This document shows, one piece after another, positions 18,238-26,546 of a stretch of 64,000 nucleotides of DNA. Source of the DNA: Bremerella sp. TYQ1 (GTDB taxonomy: Bacteria; Planctomycetota; Planctomycetia; Pirellulales; Pirellulaceae); assembly GCF_020150455.1 (NCBI RefSeq), contig NZ_CP083740.1, positions 3,100,001 to 3,164,000 on the forward strand, read 5' to 3'. Every line of letters begins with the position of its first letter. The stretch's first letter is position 1. The translations under genes were made by a program, and so were the position numbers. Below the pieces are notes generated by a model. That model made no database searches. It was not told where the DNA came from and saw only the letters and a program-made list of their open reading frames with translations.

Positions 18238-19308
18238 CTACAGATCGAATCCCACGGGATTGGTTGTCGCTGACGGAATCTGCTTCGCGAACGCATCAAT
18301 GTAGTCAGAATCGCCACCAGCTTGCAGCGCCGCGACAAAGCATCGCTGCGCCTGGTCCTTGTCCCCGTCGAAGTACAACAAGATACCGACACAGAAGAGG
18401 TACTCTGGATTTTGGGGATCGGCCACGGCACGCCGGGCGTTCGCCTCGATGATCGATGTTTTCGCAAGCCCGTTGTTCCCCAACAAAGCATCCAACGTCA
18501 GGCTGGTATTAGCGACTTCTGGGTTTTGCTGCACAGCAAGCTCGATCGATTCGATCGCTTCGTCAGGACGATTCGTAGCAAGATAAGCGAGCCCCTTTCG
18601 AAGATGGGCCTCAGCATATCCAGGGGCAGCCGCGACCGCATCTTTGTATCGCCCCAAGGCCTCCTGATAACGCTGCTGTTGAAACAGGTTATCTCCCGCT
18701 TGGATGAAATGCTCCGCTCTCTCGACAGCTTGTTCGCTAGGTTGCTCGATTGTTATCGGCTTGGCCGCGTCGACTTGCAATGGGCTAGGTAGCGGCGTCA
18801 CGAGAGATTCAAACGCCTGATTGCGCTGCGGCTCGATGGCAAAGTCGCGTGGCAAGCCCATAAACTGCTTCATGGCCTGGGGACCATAGTTCAGCTCGGC
18901 CGGTTCGGTCGGCGGCAAGTAGTACTCAATGTACTGATCGCTGGGGCGGTAATAGGTGCCATACGGATAGAGGCTCGAATAACCGTAGCCGTAAGGATTC
19001 CCATACGTATATCCATATCCGTAGCCATACGCTGGCGGAATTCCAAATCCAATGGCTAGACTTGTGCCCCCCCAGTAGCTGCCGTAATAGGGATAGCCGT
19101 ATCCGTAACCGCCACCATGTTGATGGTGATGATGATTTCCGTGACGCCCCCCAGAGTTCCACTTCGGCGCCGTCACGTCGGAGTAACCTCCTCGACCTAC
19201 CGAGATGTTCCCGCGGCTTTTGTACTGATATTGCCCTAATCCTTGAGCCTCGGCGCTGCTTGCTGCCACAAAGAGTGCCAGACCAACCATGATCGATAGG
19301 GTACGCAC
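18238..19308 (-). CDS. Exported Gly/Tyr-rich protein with TPR repeats
   Basis: The 356-residue protein has a signal peptide (MRTLSIMV...AEAQG), then a 130-residue low-complexity part with a short His run and many Gly-Tyr pairs (GYGYGYPYYGSYWGG). From about 195 come two or more TPR units (AGDNLFQQQRYQEALGRYKDA; AHLRKGLAYLATNRPDEAIE). The GTG at 19308 is preferred to the GTG at 19323 because GGAG lies 9 bases before it. The Gly/Tyr part recalls adhesive or matrix proteins and surface-exposed amyloid-like segments. TPRs imply binding to a partner protein. About 170 bases separate it from the His-rich lipoprotein on the same strand. Confidence 0.75.
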   Translation of the reverse strand: MRTLSIMVGLALFVAASSAEAQGLGQYQYKSRGNISVGRGGYSDVTAPKWNSGGRHGNHHHHQHGGGYGYGYPYYGSYWGGTSLAIGFGIPPAYGYGYGYTYGNPYGYGYSSLYPYGTYYRPSDQYIEYYLPPTEPAELNYGPQAMKQFMGLPRDFAIEPQRNQAFESLVTPLPSPLQVDAAKPITIEQPSEQAVERAEHFIQAGDNLFQQQRYQEALGRYKDAVAAAPGYAEAHLRKGLAYLATNRPDEAIESIELAVQQNPEVANTSLTLDALLGNNGLAKTSIIEANARRAVADPQNPEYLFCVGILLYFDGDKDQAQRCFVAALQAGGDSDYIDAFAKQIPSATTNPVGFDL

Positions 19309-19524
19309 GGCGATAATCTCCACGGGAAAAAGAAAACGTCTCCTGTATTATCCTCTCGTTCTTTGCAGAGGGCAAAGAATTTTCACCGATTCGCTGTTTC
19401 GCCCCAGGAAACGGCCTGTTCTGCGTGCAGTCTTCCTCTTCCCCCAAAGTGCCCGAAGTTACTACACTATGCGCGGAGACAGACTCTCTCAAATCTATTG
19501 TCCCTGCTCGATGAACTTAGGCCC

Positions 19525-20586
19525 GTGACCAAATCTGACCTCGACGATTTCCTGGATATCCTCAAACAGCTGGTTCGCCATCCGTCGGTAGTCGGATCGG
19601 AGCATGCGTTCTTCCGTTACCTCCAGCGGGAACTTGAGGAAACGCACGCCAAAGTAACGCTTTACGAAGGCTTGCTCGTGGCTAGCGGCACTCGTCCTGA
19701 TCATATGCATATCTCGGCCCACGTTGACCGACATGGCCTGATTTGTACTGGGCCCAACGAATTTCAATACGCCGCGTTCGTTGCCAGAAACCGCGGTGAC
19801 CTTTTAGGGGATTCGGTCTCGGAACAAACCTTTCAAACAATTGCCGAACGATTTCATGAACGGTTTGTTCAAGCCTACGTTCCGTGGAGCGGTACCTACT
19901 TGGGCAAAGGGACCATCAAAAGATCGTACCTCTGCGAACGCCGGGGAAACCTCGTGTTTGAAGTCGAAGGCCTCGATCACGTGTTGCCAGGCACCCCGGT
20001 CGCCTACCAAGATCGCCTGGCGGTGAGCTACGGACGCGTCTCCGCCCAACTCGACAACGTTCTGACAACGGCGATGTTGATTTATTTGTTTCGGCATGGG
20101 TTCCAAGGAACGGTATTGTTCACTGCCCAGGAAGAAGCAGGCCGAAGCTGGCGGTTCTTGTTGGAATGGTTCCGTCGCTGCGGGATTGAGACCCAAGACT
20201 TACTAGTGCTCGATACCAGTCCGTTTCCCGATATCGCTACGGCAGATGCTCAGCAGGTCGTATTACGAAAACGAGATGCGAATGCGATCTTCAATCCGAA
20301 GATGGTGCAACGCCTTGAAACGGCCTGTCAAAAGTACGGCATTCGCTATTTGTTCAAAGACGAGTACATCGCCAAGCAAAATGAGACACGCGTCGCCGAA
20401 GGCAAAACACCTTCGTCCTTGGGAAGTACCGAACTGGGCCGTGTTGTCTTAGCGTCCGAGGGTGCTATCCAAGGAGCAACCCTTCAGGTTCCCACCACTG
20501 GTTACCATACTCCAGAAGAGTCGGCGGCCCTTTCGTCGATCGAGGCCATGCTCGACGTTCTGTGCGAAGTGGCACTGGACGACTAA
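19525..20586 (+). CDS. M42-like aminopeptidase/cellulase-type zinc peptidase
   Basis: About 353 residues from the GTG at 19525; the same frame is open back to 19363, and the start is uncertain because no good ribosome binding site is seen. The family signature of M42 (glutamyl aminopeptidase/FrvX) is visible: AHVDRHG with the first metal histidine, QLDNV with bridging Asp, TAQEEAG with catalytic Glu and a ligand, LVLDTSPFPD, and near the end TGYHTPEES with the final histidine. These dodecameric enzymes trim N-terminal residues from peptides in the cytosol. It ends by overlapping the convergent kinase gene by 4 bases. Divergently transcribed from the Gly/Tyr-rich protein. Confidence 0.82.
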   Translation: MTKSDLDDFLDILKQLVRHPSVVGSEHAFFRYLQRELEETHAKVTLYEGLLVASGTRPDHMHISAHVDRHGLICTGPNEFQYAAFVARNRGDLLGDSVSEQTFQTIAERFHERFVQAYVPWSGTYLGKGTIKRSYLCERRGNLVFEVEGLDHVLPGTPVAYQDRLAVSYGRVSAQLDNVLTTAMLIYLFRHGFQGTVLFTAQEEAGRSWRFLLEWFRRCGIETQDLLVLDTSPFPDIATADAQQVVLRKRDANAIFNPKMVQRLETACQKYGIRYLFKDEYIAKQNETRVAEGKTPSSLGSTELGRVVLASEGAIQGATLQVPTTGYHTPEESAALSSIEAMLDVLCEVALDD

Positions 20587-22169
20587 GTTTGCCCGAACAA
20601 AAGCCGCGTACGGATTTCCTTGAAGACGGCCGCGAATTCAGGGTCGGCATCTTCGAGAGCTTCCAGATATTGCGGCTGCGAAGCATCGGCAGCTGCTCGT
20701 TCCGCATCAGGAATTTCATTGAGGTACTCTAAGCAGATGGCTTTGCCGGCATAACCGAAGGCCTTTGCTTCGACGTAAATCGGCTCTTGCTCTGCCATGC
20801 GTTGGAAAACGTGAAGAGCATCGCGGTATCGGTCTTGGTTTAACAGCAAGACTGCTTCTTGCTTCATAGCCTTCAAGCCCCAGACACGATTCTCTTCGCT
20901 CGCTTCCAGCGGAAAGTTGCGATAAACGCTGGCAAAGAACTCTGGTCGCTGATCCTGCCCAAGATTTTTGTTCTTGAACATGGCGAAGTCGAACTGCTCG
21001 CGGGCTGTCGTTCCGAGCTTTGCCAGAAGCTGCTCTTGCTGCTCCGGAGGGACATCCAGCAGGTTGGGCTCTCTTGATGCAAGAGCCAACGTTCCCCCCA
21101 CAATCATGCAAACCAATACTACACCGCCGATCGCGATCAAACGTTTTCCCCAGGATGGCTTGCGATAGACAGTCAACGCTGACGTTTTCATGACATTGGA
21201 AAGTTCTTCCAATCCACCGCTACGAATTTCGGAGAGAGAAGCCAGTTCGGCGATCGACCAGTCGGATGGATCGCTACCAAACGCGTCGGTCCCCATCGAC
21301 TTCTGTACTTCGCGAAGTTCGCGAAGCAGCTCCGATGCGTTTTGAAACCGATCGTCTGGCTTCTTGGCGAGCATTTTGTGGATGACACGCGAAAGAGCCG
21401 GCGGTACACCGCCACGGACTTTTTCCAATCGCTCTGGCTCGGTGTTTAAATGCTTTACCGCCACCGTCAAGGGATTGTCTCCTTCAAATGGAGGACGTCC
21501 CGACAGAAGCTGATAACATGTCACGCCGAGCGAATAGATATCGCTACGCTGGTCCAGATTCTTTCCTTCCGCCTGCTCAGGGCTCATGTAAAGTGGCGTG
21601 CCCATGGTGATGCCGACCTGAGTCAGATTCATCCCATCAGCCCCCGGAGCAATCACTCGGGCCAAGCCGAAGTCGGCCACTTTTACTTCACCGGTGGCGG
21701 TGATCAGAATGTTCTCTGGCTTGATGTCGCGATGAACGATCCCCTGCTCGGCCGCTTTGTAAAGTGCGGCAGACACTTGGCGTAAGATCGCCCCGACCAG
21801 TTTTACTTCCAACGTCCCTTGCTTGCTGAGCAACTGCTTCAGGTTTTGCCCTGGAACGTATTCTTGAGCAATGAAGTGGATCCCGTCAGCGTTGCCCACT
21901 TCATAAATCTGAACGATGTTTGCATGCGTCAGCGCGGCAGCAGCTTGGGCTTCTCGGTGAAATCGTCGGACGTATGCGTCGTCTTTAGCCAGTTCCGGCA
22001 ACAAAATTTTAACCGCGACGTTCCGCTTCAGACTTTGCTGTTCGGCCAGAAAGACCTCGGCCATCGCCCCCCGGCCCAAACGCCGCAAAATGCGATAGTC
22101 CCCCACCGTGCGACCAGCCAGGTCAAGCTCCGGCGCGGCGTCACCGCTATTTTTCTTCAGTTCCGTCAT
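20583..22169 (-). CDS. Ser/Thr protein kinase with membrane anchor and C-terminal helical region
   Basis: This 528-residue protein has an N-terminal Hanks kinase domain (about 25-290): glycine loop RRLGRGAMAEVF, K54 in VAVKIL, HRD at 146-148, DFG at 166-168, YMSPEQ. A membrane segment lies around 370-390 (LIAIGGVVLVCMIVGGTLAL). The outside part of about 140 residues looks like two or three helical TPR-like units, a likely sensor or partner-binding module. The ATG at 22169 is used because the longer frame (22229) begins with residues foreign to the family. Compared with the kinase at 12.5 kb this one keeps DFG and has an exterior domain, so the two probably answer different signals. Confidence 0.9.
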   Translation of the reverse strand: MTELKKNSGDAAPELDLAGRTVGDYRILRRLGRGAMAEVFLAEQQSLKRNVAVKILLPELAKDDAYVRRFHREAQAAAALTHANIVQIYEVGNADGIHFIAQEYVPGQNLKQLLSKQGTLEVKLVGAILRQVSAALYKAAEQGIVHRDIKPENILITATGEVKVADFGLARVIAPGADGMNLTQVGITMGTPLYMSPEQAEGKNLDQRSDIYSLGVTCYQLLSGRPPFEGDNPLTVAVKHLNTEPERLEKVRGGVPPALSRVIHKMLAKKPDDRFQNASELLRELREVQKSMGTDAFGSDPSDWSIAELASLSEIRSGGLEELSNVMKTSALTVYRKPSWGKRLIAIGGVVLVCMIVGGTLALASREPNLLDVPPEQQEQLLAKLGTTAREQFDFAMFKNKNLGQDQRPEFFASVYRNFPLEASEENRVWGLKAMKQEAVLLLNQDRYRDALHVFQRMAEQEPIYVEAKAFGYAGKAICLEYLNEIPDAERAAADASQPQYLEALEDADPEFAAVFKEIRTRLLFGQT

Positions 22170-22393
22170 GGGTGTCTCAAATGGGGGCGTCACAGAGAAC
22201 GTATCGAGAGCCGAAAACGTCCGGCCCACTCCCTAACTACTTACCGAGAGCCAAGATGGATTCACGGCAACAGCACGTTCAAGTATCGATGCCAAATCGG
22301 TTCTTGGCAACCGAAGTGTCACGGAGAATTCGAGAGTTTTGTCTCTCCGTCGGCAATTACGAAACGCGTTGAGGGCAACTAATTAGTCGCCCC

Positions 22394-22765
22394 CTACTCT
22401 CGTGGTGAAACGTAAGGATTCTCGCCGCCCTGGACAGATTTGGATTTCCGGCCATGATTCTGCCTGAATTCAAGCCGTCGGGCGTAAAGGGTACGAAAAG
22501 CCCATGTCCCGGCGCGGACGCTTAGAGCCGCGAGGATGCCTTCGACGAGCAAGATAATTGGCGAAGTCAGCAACACGAAGTTTCCATCGAATATCAAGTG
22601 CGGACTCAAAAACCATTCCGCTTCGGAGTAGATGCTTACCAAGAGCCTCGCGTAGTTCGAGTCAACGCGATACGCCAGAAATCCTGCGAGCACGACGTAA
22701 TAAGCGAGCCCATTGAGCAATATCATCACCAAAGTCGTCAGCGTCAGTAGTTTCCAGAACTTCAT
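22394..22765 (-). CDS. Small membrane protein, function unknown
   Basis: This 123-residue protein has two clear hydrophobic helices (about 5-33 and 62-85) and a basic, polar tail ending GGENPYVSPRE. Such an ENPY-type tail is often seen at the C-terminus of planctomycete membrane proteins. The ATG at 22765 lies 12 bases after a GGCC-rich leader without a strong ribosome binding site. Alone on its transcript as far as can be seen. Not recognised as a known family. Confidence 0.6.
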   Translation of the reverse strand: MKFWKLLTLTTLVMILLNGLAYYVVLAGFLAYRVDSNYARLLVSIYSEAEWFLSPHLIFDGNFVLLTSPIILLVEGILAALSVRAGTWAFRTLYARRLEFRQNHGRKSKSVQGGENPYVSPRE

Positions 22766-22880
22766 GGATCGCCCAGGCCGGATAGGTCTCTTGATTTGCG
22801 TGCATAGACAGCTCGCGACTTCCTACGCGAAGTTCTACCGGAAAGGGGACAAAGAATTGTCGCTGAGATGGGTAAGCGAC

Positions 22881-24014
22881 TTATACCTCTAGGTCTTCTA
22901 GCCCCGTCTTTTGTTTCGATGGTCGTGGCAATCGCTCGTCGAGCCAGGCTTCGTCGACAAAATCGCTAAGTAGCTTTCGCATGCAAGTCACCAGACCTTC
23001 GCGAACACCATCTCGAAACTCGGGATGCGAGCCAACAATTTCGACTTGGAAGAATCCGGTCCAACTCAGGCAAAGTCCCCATTCAAAGCGGACTGCCGAA
23101 TCGTTGACACGAAACAGCACCTTGGCTGCCCAGAAACCACCGAAACTGTCCCGGAAATCAAGCCATGCTCGATCTTCGGGACGAAGATTTTCCGACCGGC
23201 CTGGCCAACCCAGCGAGACTAAGCCAATCCCGACGAGGCCCAAGCCGATCGCCAGAAGAGCTCCTTTGACCGTCACTTCCGCGGTGGCCCAAGGTAGATA
23301 ATGGTACGTCATTAAAACTTGTGCTCCAGCCAGACATATCGCCGACACTGCGAAGCGGGTCGGACCGTTGTTGAGAAGTCCAGCGAGGATGAGCACTGCG
23401 AGAAACGTTCCCCAAATCCAACCAGGGTTCACATGCCCTGAACTTCCTGCAGACCAAACTTGGAACACGGGAACGCAAAGCACGAGCCAGAAGCTTGCGA
23501 CTACCAACTGCCATAGCAGACTATTCGGCCGCTTGGAACCGACTTGCGACAGCTGCGGACAGAAGAGTGTCATCGTGGCCAGATAACGCAGCTGGTCATC
23601 AGGCAGCGAAATCTCGTACCAATGCAGCATGCCAATTGCGGCTTCGGTACCGCACAAAGCAATCCAAGCCACCATAGTCCACAACCAAGGGCCGACGAGG
23701 GTCGTTCCCTGGATTGCTTGTCGGCCCCGCCACAGAAGCACCACCCCTGCTAGTCCCAGCAGAGCGTTTACCGCAGCTGTAAGCCGGCCTGGGTCGAGTT
23801 CTAGCTGTGCCAAAAGAAACAACGCAGTCATCCAACGTGGAAGTCCAACAGAAGCGAATGGGTCTCTTTCTATTCTAACGAATCGACTATCGCTGGTGAC
23901 CTGCAGAGGGGGAACCGTTCCGATAAGTCCGATTGTGCCGGATTGGTTCGGTTGTACGGCCAGGTAAGGGCCAGCAATGAGGCAAAATTTTTCGATGATG
24001 CGTTTGCACATCAC
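22881..24014 (-). CDS. Polytopic membrane protein, function unknown
   Basis: This open frame of 377 residues has about seven hydrophobic helices between residues 60 and 270, followed by about 100 soluble residues (DFRDSFGGFWAAKVLFRVND) that look like a conserved cytoplasmic domain. The start is doubtful: GTG at 24014 followed by ATG is possible, and the first hydrophobic helix begins with a Met around residue 62, so the real protein may be about 315 residues. No motif of a transporter or enzyme could be recognised. It is divergent from the Cys-rich protein gene. Confidence 0.6.
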   Translation of the reverse strand: MMCKRIIEKFCLIAGPYLAVQPNQSGTIGLIGTVPPLQVTSDSRFVRIERDPFASVGLPRWMTALFLLAQLELDPGRLTAAVNALLGLAGVVLLWRGRQAIQGTTLVGPWLWTMVAWIALCGTEAAIGMLHWYEISLPDDQLRYLATMTLFCPQLSQVGSKRPNSLLWQLVVASFWLVLCVPVFQVWSAGSSGHVNPGWIWGTFLAVLILAGLLNNGPTRFAVSAICLAGAQVLMTYHYLPWATAEVTVKGALLAIGLGLVGIGLVSLGWPGRSENLRPEDRAWLDFRDSFGGFWAAKVLFRVNDSAVRFEWGLCLSWTGFFQVEIVGSHPEFRDGVREGLVTCMRKLLSDFVDEAWLDERLPRPSKQKTGLEDLEV

Positions 24015-24088
24015 GAATTGAGGGGCATGTTTCTTCAGTGCAACAACAACTCCCTCACCAAACTCCCCAAACTGTTAAGGAACTAAAA

Positions 24089-24730
24089 ATGATTCGTCTT
24101 GCCATTGCTTCGTGCCTGGTTGTTTTGTCGGCTTCGGGAACCGCTTCGGCAGGTCTCTGGGATGCCATGACGGTCAACTACCCAACCGCCCATGCTCATG
24201 CGAGCAGCGAATACGTCGCCGCATGTGGTGCTGCTGGATGCAACAGCTGCGGTCATAGCGGTTACGTTTGTCAGCATCCTTCCGCTGGCTGCTGCGGCGA
24301 TTTGTGGAGCAACTACTGTGCAGACCGTCACGTCGGCGGTTGCCGTCCCAAGCTGCACACCCGCTACCACTGGTTCGCAAAGCCTTCCTGCGGCTGCGAA
24401 GTTCAAACGGCGATGCCATGCTGCGGCGACTACCCCATGTGCGGATGTAATCACGGCCGCATGGTCAAAGGCTGTGGAAGTGCTTGCCCAAGCTGCCTCG
24501 GATTGCACCTGCGTGGCTTCCGACATGGACACTACGGTAATTGTGGCTGCGGAGCTCCAACTTGCAGCTCGTGCGGTGGTAACACCGAGATCATCAGCAT
24601 CGAACAAGAAATGCAGCACAGCGTGCCGGAAGTCGCCCCTGCGATCGAACCGACTCCAGCTCCTGCGAAGCCAGAAGCTCAGGAAGCTCGCTTGCTTCCT
24701 TCGCTCCAAGCTTTGCTGCCGCTGAACTAA
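24089..24730 (+). CDS. Exported cysteine-rich protein
   Basis: This 213-residue protein has a clean signal peptide (cut near ASAG). The next 140 residues hold 21 cysteines in short spacings (CGAAGCNSCG, GCCGD, CGCEV, PCCGD, CGCNHG, SCGG), with many Gly, His and Tyr, then a short linker ENTE..., and a Pro/Ala-rich tail. The ATG at 24089 has AAGGA 8 bases before it. No known domain is recognised. The pattern fits a disulfide-crosslinked cell-wall or surface component; planctomycete cell walls are described as protein-rich and cystine-rich. Metal binding is the main alternative. A strong terminator follows at 24805. Confidence 0.75.
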   Translation: MIRLAIASCLVVLSASGTASAGLWDAMTVNYPTAHAHASSEYVAACGAAGCNSCGHSGYVCQHPSAGCCGDLWSNYCADRHVGGCRPKLHTRYHWFAKPSCGCEVQTAMPCCGDYPMCGCNHGRMVKGCGSACPSCLGLHLRGFRHGHYGNCGCGAPTCSSCGGNTEIISIEQEMQHSVPEVAPAIEPTPAPAKPEAQEARLLPSLQALLPLN

Positions 24731-24804
24731 GCTCACCAAACCAACGCGACCGGCTCGACCAAGCTACCTGGGGAGTGTGGTTTGCAGCTGAGCCAAAGCG
24801 TCTT

Positions 24805-24843
24805 GCGGGCAGATCCTGGATGGGGATCTGCCCGCATATTTTT
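24805..24843 (+). terminator. Intrinsic terminator of the Cys-rich protein gene
   Basis: Twelve-base perfect arms GCGGGCAGATCC (24805-24816) and its complement (24824-24835) enclose a 7-base loop and are followed by ATATTTTT. Confidence 0.9.
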
Positions 24844-25033
24844 GCTAGCCGACACAAGCTGTTGTAGAGATGGTAAGTGCTAGCACGAAAATACCAGATT
24901 TTCAGTCGAGAACTGCCTAAGCCAGGGACGATAACTATTACTGATCGAACACCGGGAGGACGGGACACAGGATGTGGCCCCGTGAGATCAAAGGCCAAAG
25001 TAGACGATGGATCGACTACTTCTGGCCTTTTTT
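24844..25033 (+). ncRNA. Candidate small RNA with its own terminator
   Basis: A second rho-independent terminator ends this stretch, although transcription from the left should already stop at 24843. That implies an independent transcript starting between. Near its 3' end is a hairpin at about 24959-24982 (ACGGG paired with CCCGT, then CACA with TGTG, loop GGA) directly before the terminator stem. A G-rich segment GGGAGGA lies just before it. No known RNA family could be recognised, and the promoter is unclear. Length cannot be fixed, likely 100-180 nucleotides. Confidence 0.3.
24990..25033 (+). terminator. Second intrinsic terminator
   Basis: Arms AAAGGCCA+AAGTAG (24990-25003) and the complementary CTACTT+C+TGGCCTTT (25016-25030) pair over 14 bases with one bulged base, followed by a T-run to 25033. 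On the minus strand the run is only three Ts, so it acts in the plus direction. Confidence 0.8.
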
Positions 25034-25177
25034 AATGCGCTTCGGTGCCCCTCTGCAAAATTCTCTTGCCACCCCCCACCAGGCTGCTAAAATCACCCGC
25101 AATTCTGGTGATGGAGCACCCCCAGTTTCTGCCACGACGGCGCTACTTGATGAAATGCATTGATGGGGGTTTTATCG

Positions 25178-25582
25178 ATGAAGTTGAAGTCACTTACCTT
25201 CTTATCGCTGGGTCTACTGGCTCTGTTAGTGGCCGTACCTGCAATCTCGACACTTTCCGCTCAGGAAGCGGAAACCGCGCCCAAGTCGAAAACAATCCAG
25301 GAGCTGCGTGGTCGCTTACCGAACCACTGGGGCGACGTCGTTACCACGGATCAGCGTAAAAAGATCTACGAGATCCAGCATAGCTACGATGCCGAAATTA
25401 AGAAGTTAGAAGACCAGATCGCCAAGTTGGAAGCTGACATGGAACAGGAAGTCAAATCAGTCCTGACCGATGCTCAACTATCGCGAATCAAAGAACTGAT
25501 CGCTGAAGAAGAACTTCGCCGCGAGAAAAACGAAGCCGCCAAGGCCGCCGCGAAGAAACTACTGTCGGAAAGCGAATCGTAA
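25178..25582 (+). CDS. Small exported helical protein
   Basis: This 134-residue protein has a signal peptide (to about LSAQE). The mature part is mainly charged coiled coil: QELRGRLPNHWGDVVTTDQRKKI, then long stretches rich in Lys/Glu, with DAQLSRIKELIAEEELRREK near the end. The two regions with T(D/E)xQ(R/L) resemble the LTxxQ helix motifs of Spy/CpxP-type periplasmic chaperones, as in the gene at 37.1 kb. Start chosen at ATG 25178 (MKLKSLTFL), preceded by GGGGGT; the ATG at 25160 would add six residues. Converges on the esterase gene. Confidence 0.65.
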   Translation: MKLKSLTFLSLGLLALLVAVPAISTLSAQEAETAPKSKTIQELRGRLPNHWGDVVTTDQRKKIYEIQHSYDAEIKKLEDQIAKLEADMEQEVKSVLTDAQLSRIKELIAEEELRREKNEAAKAAAKKLLSESES

Positions 25583-25632
25583 TTGCCCGCTCTCCTTTGG
25601 GGATCTTTCGCCAGGGAGGGCGAGAGTTCTTC

Positions 25633-26526
25633 CTACGTCGGCAAGCGGTGCCGCTGAAAGAACTTCCAAATCTCGTCATTCGCATCGAGATTGTGCGTAG
25701 TCGCTCCCAAGAGTTCGAGGCGACTTTCCTTCCCCGGCCATGTATGTCCACCGCCGTGGATCTTCAGCAGAATCACTTCCGCAGAGTTTTCGTTTTTGGC
25801 CGCATAGCTGAATCGTTCAACCGATGTTCCATCGTCCACTGTGACAGGCAATTTCTCGATCGTCGGCGTTGTTTCGGCATGGTTTGCGGCAATCCAATTT
25901 TCCATTGCGTGATCGACGGGATGGAAGTTCAGCTTTGATTTGCTGCGAGATCCAACACCTCCTTCCCAGCGAACAAACTGATCATCGGTCCCGTGCATAT
26001 GCAGCAGCGGAACCGGTCGACTTGGATTACATGTTTCGTTTCCCATCGTGCCGCCGACAGGAGCAATCGCGGCAAAACGGTCTGCTAGTTTGTCACCGAT
26101 CAAGTAAGACATCATGCCCCCGTTGGACATCCCTGTAGCATAAACCCGCGTCCGATCGACATTCAGCCGCTGAGGAATATCGGCCAACAACTGCTCGACA
26201 AAGAAGATGTCGTTCACGTCTTCCCGTTGAGCATACCCACAGCACATCCCGGCGTTCCACGTCTTCATGGTGGGTAGGCGCCCGGTACCGTTCGGGAAGA
26301 CGGTCACGAAGCCATCGGTGTCGGCATACTCATGCATCTCGCAGAATCGAACCATCGTCGGGGCATTCGACAAGCCACCATGAAAAACAAAAACGACCGG
26401 CCATCCCTCCGCAGGCTCTGCGGATTGTGTGGGAATGTAAACCCAGAATTCGCGTTCACGATCTTCCACGTCGATCGTTAATCGGTGGCGCCCCGGTGCA
26501 AGAGTCTTAAGTGGAGTCGTCGTCAT
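25633..26526 (-). CDS. LpqC/PHB-depolymerase-type esterase
   Basis: This 297-residue alpha/beta hydrolase has the nucleophile in ATGMSNGGMMS (S134), acid in HGTDD (D181 region), and base H261 in GGGHTWPG, the last motif being typical of LpqC/feruloyl esterase-like proteins. The oxyanion strand is VVFVFHGG. No signal peptide is seen from this start, so it may act in the cytosol or be exported by other means. Substrate may be a polyester, acetylated polysaccharide or feruloyl ester. The next gene on the strand begins 20 bases away, so it lies at the end of a possible operon with the two CNNM-like genes. Confidence 0.85.
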   Translation of the reverse strand: MTTTPLKTLAPGRHRLTIDVEDREREFWVYIPTQSAEPAEGWPVVFVFHGGLSNAPTMVRFCEMHEYADTDGFVTVFPNGTGRLPTMKTWNAGMCCGYAQREDVNDIFFVEQLLADIPQRLNVDRTRVYATGMSNGGMMSYLIGDKLADRFAAIAPVGGTMGNETCNPSRPVPLLHMHGTDDQFVRWEGGVGSRSKSKLNFHPVDHAMENWIAANHAETTPTIEKLPVTVDDGTSVERFSYAAKNENSAEVILLKIHGGGHTWPGKESRLELLGATTHNLDANDEIWKFFQRHRLPT

Positions 26527-26546
26527 GTCGCTATTCTGTCGTCGAT

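Larger units (their letters stand above)
24731..25177. other. 447-base gene-free region with two terminators
   Basis: No convincing protein gene lies here. It has the terminator at 24805-24843, then about 145 bases of unassigned sequence, a GC-rich hairpin at 24959-24982, a second terminator at 24990-25033, and the leader of the next gene. A 63-codon frame beginning at ATG 24972 would have to be read through the second terminator and is not accepted as a gene. Confidence 0.6.

Noticed and set aside
24083..24739. Minus-strand frame of 218 codons across the Cys-rich protein
   Set aside because: The plus frame has a signal peptide, strong ribosome binding site and terminator. The minus frame is Ala/Thr/Val-rich antisense.
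24972..25163. 63-codon frame after a GGGAGGA sequence
   Set aside because: Translation would cross a strong terminator hairpin, and the sequence is not protein-like.
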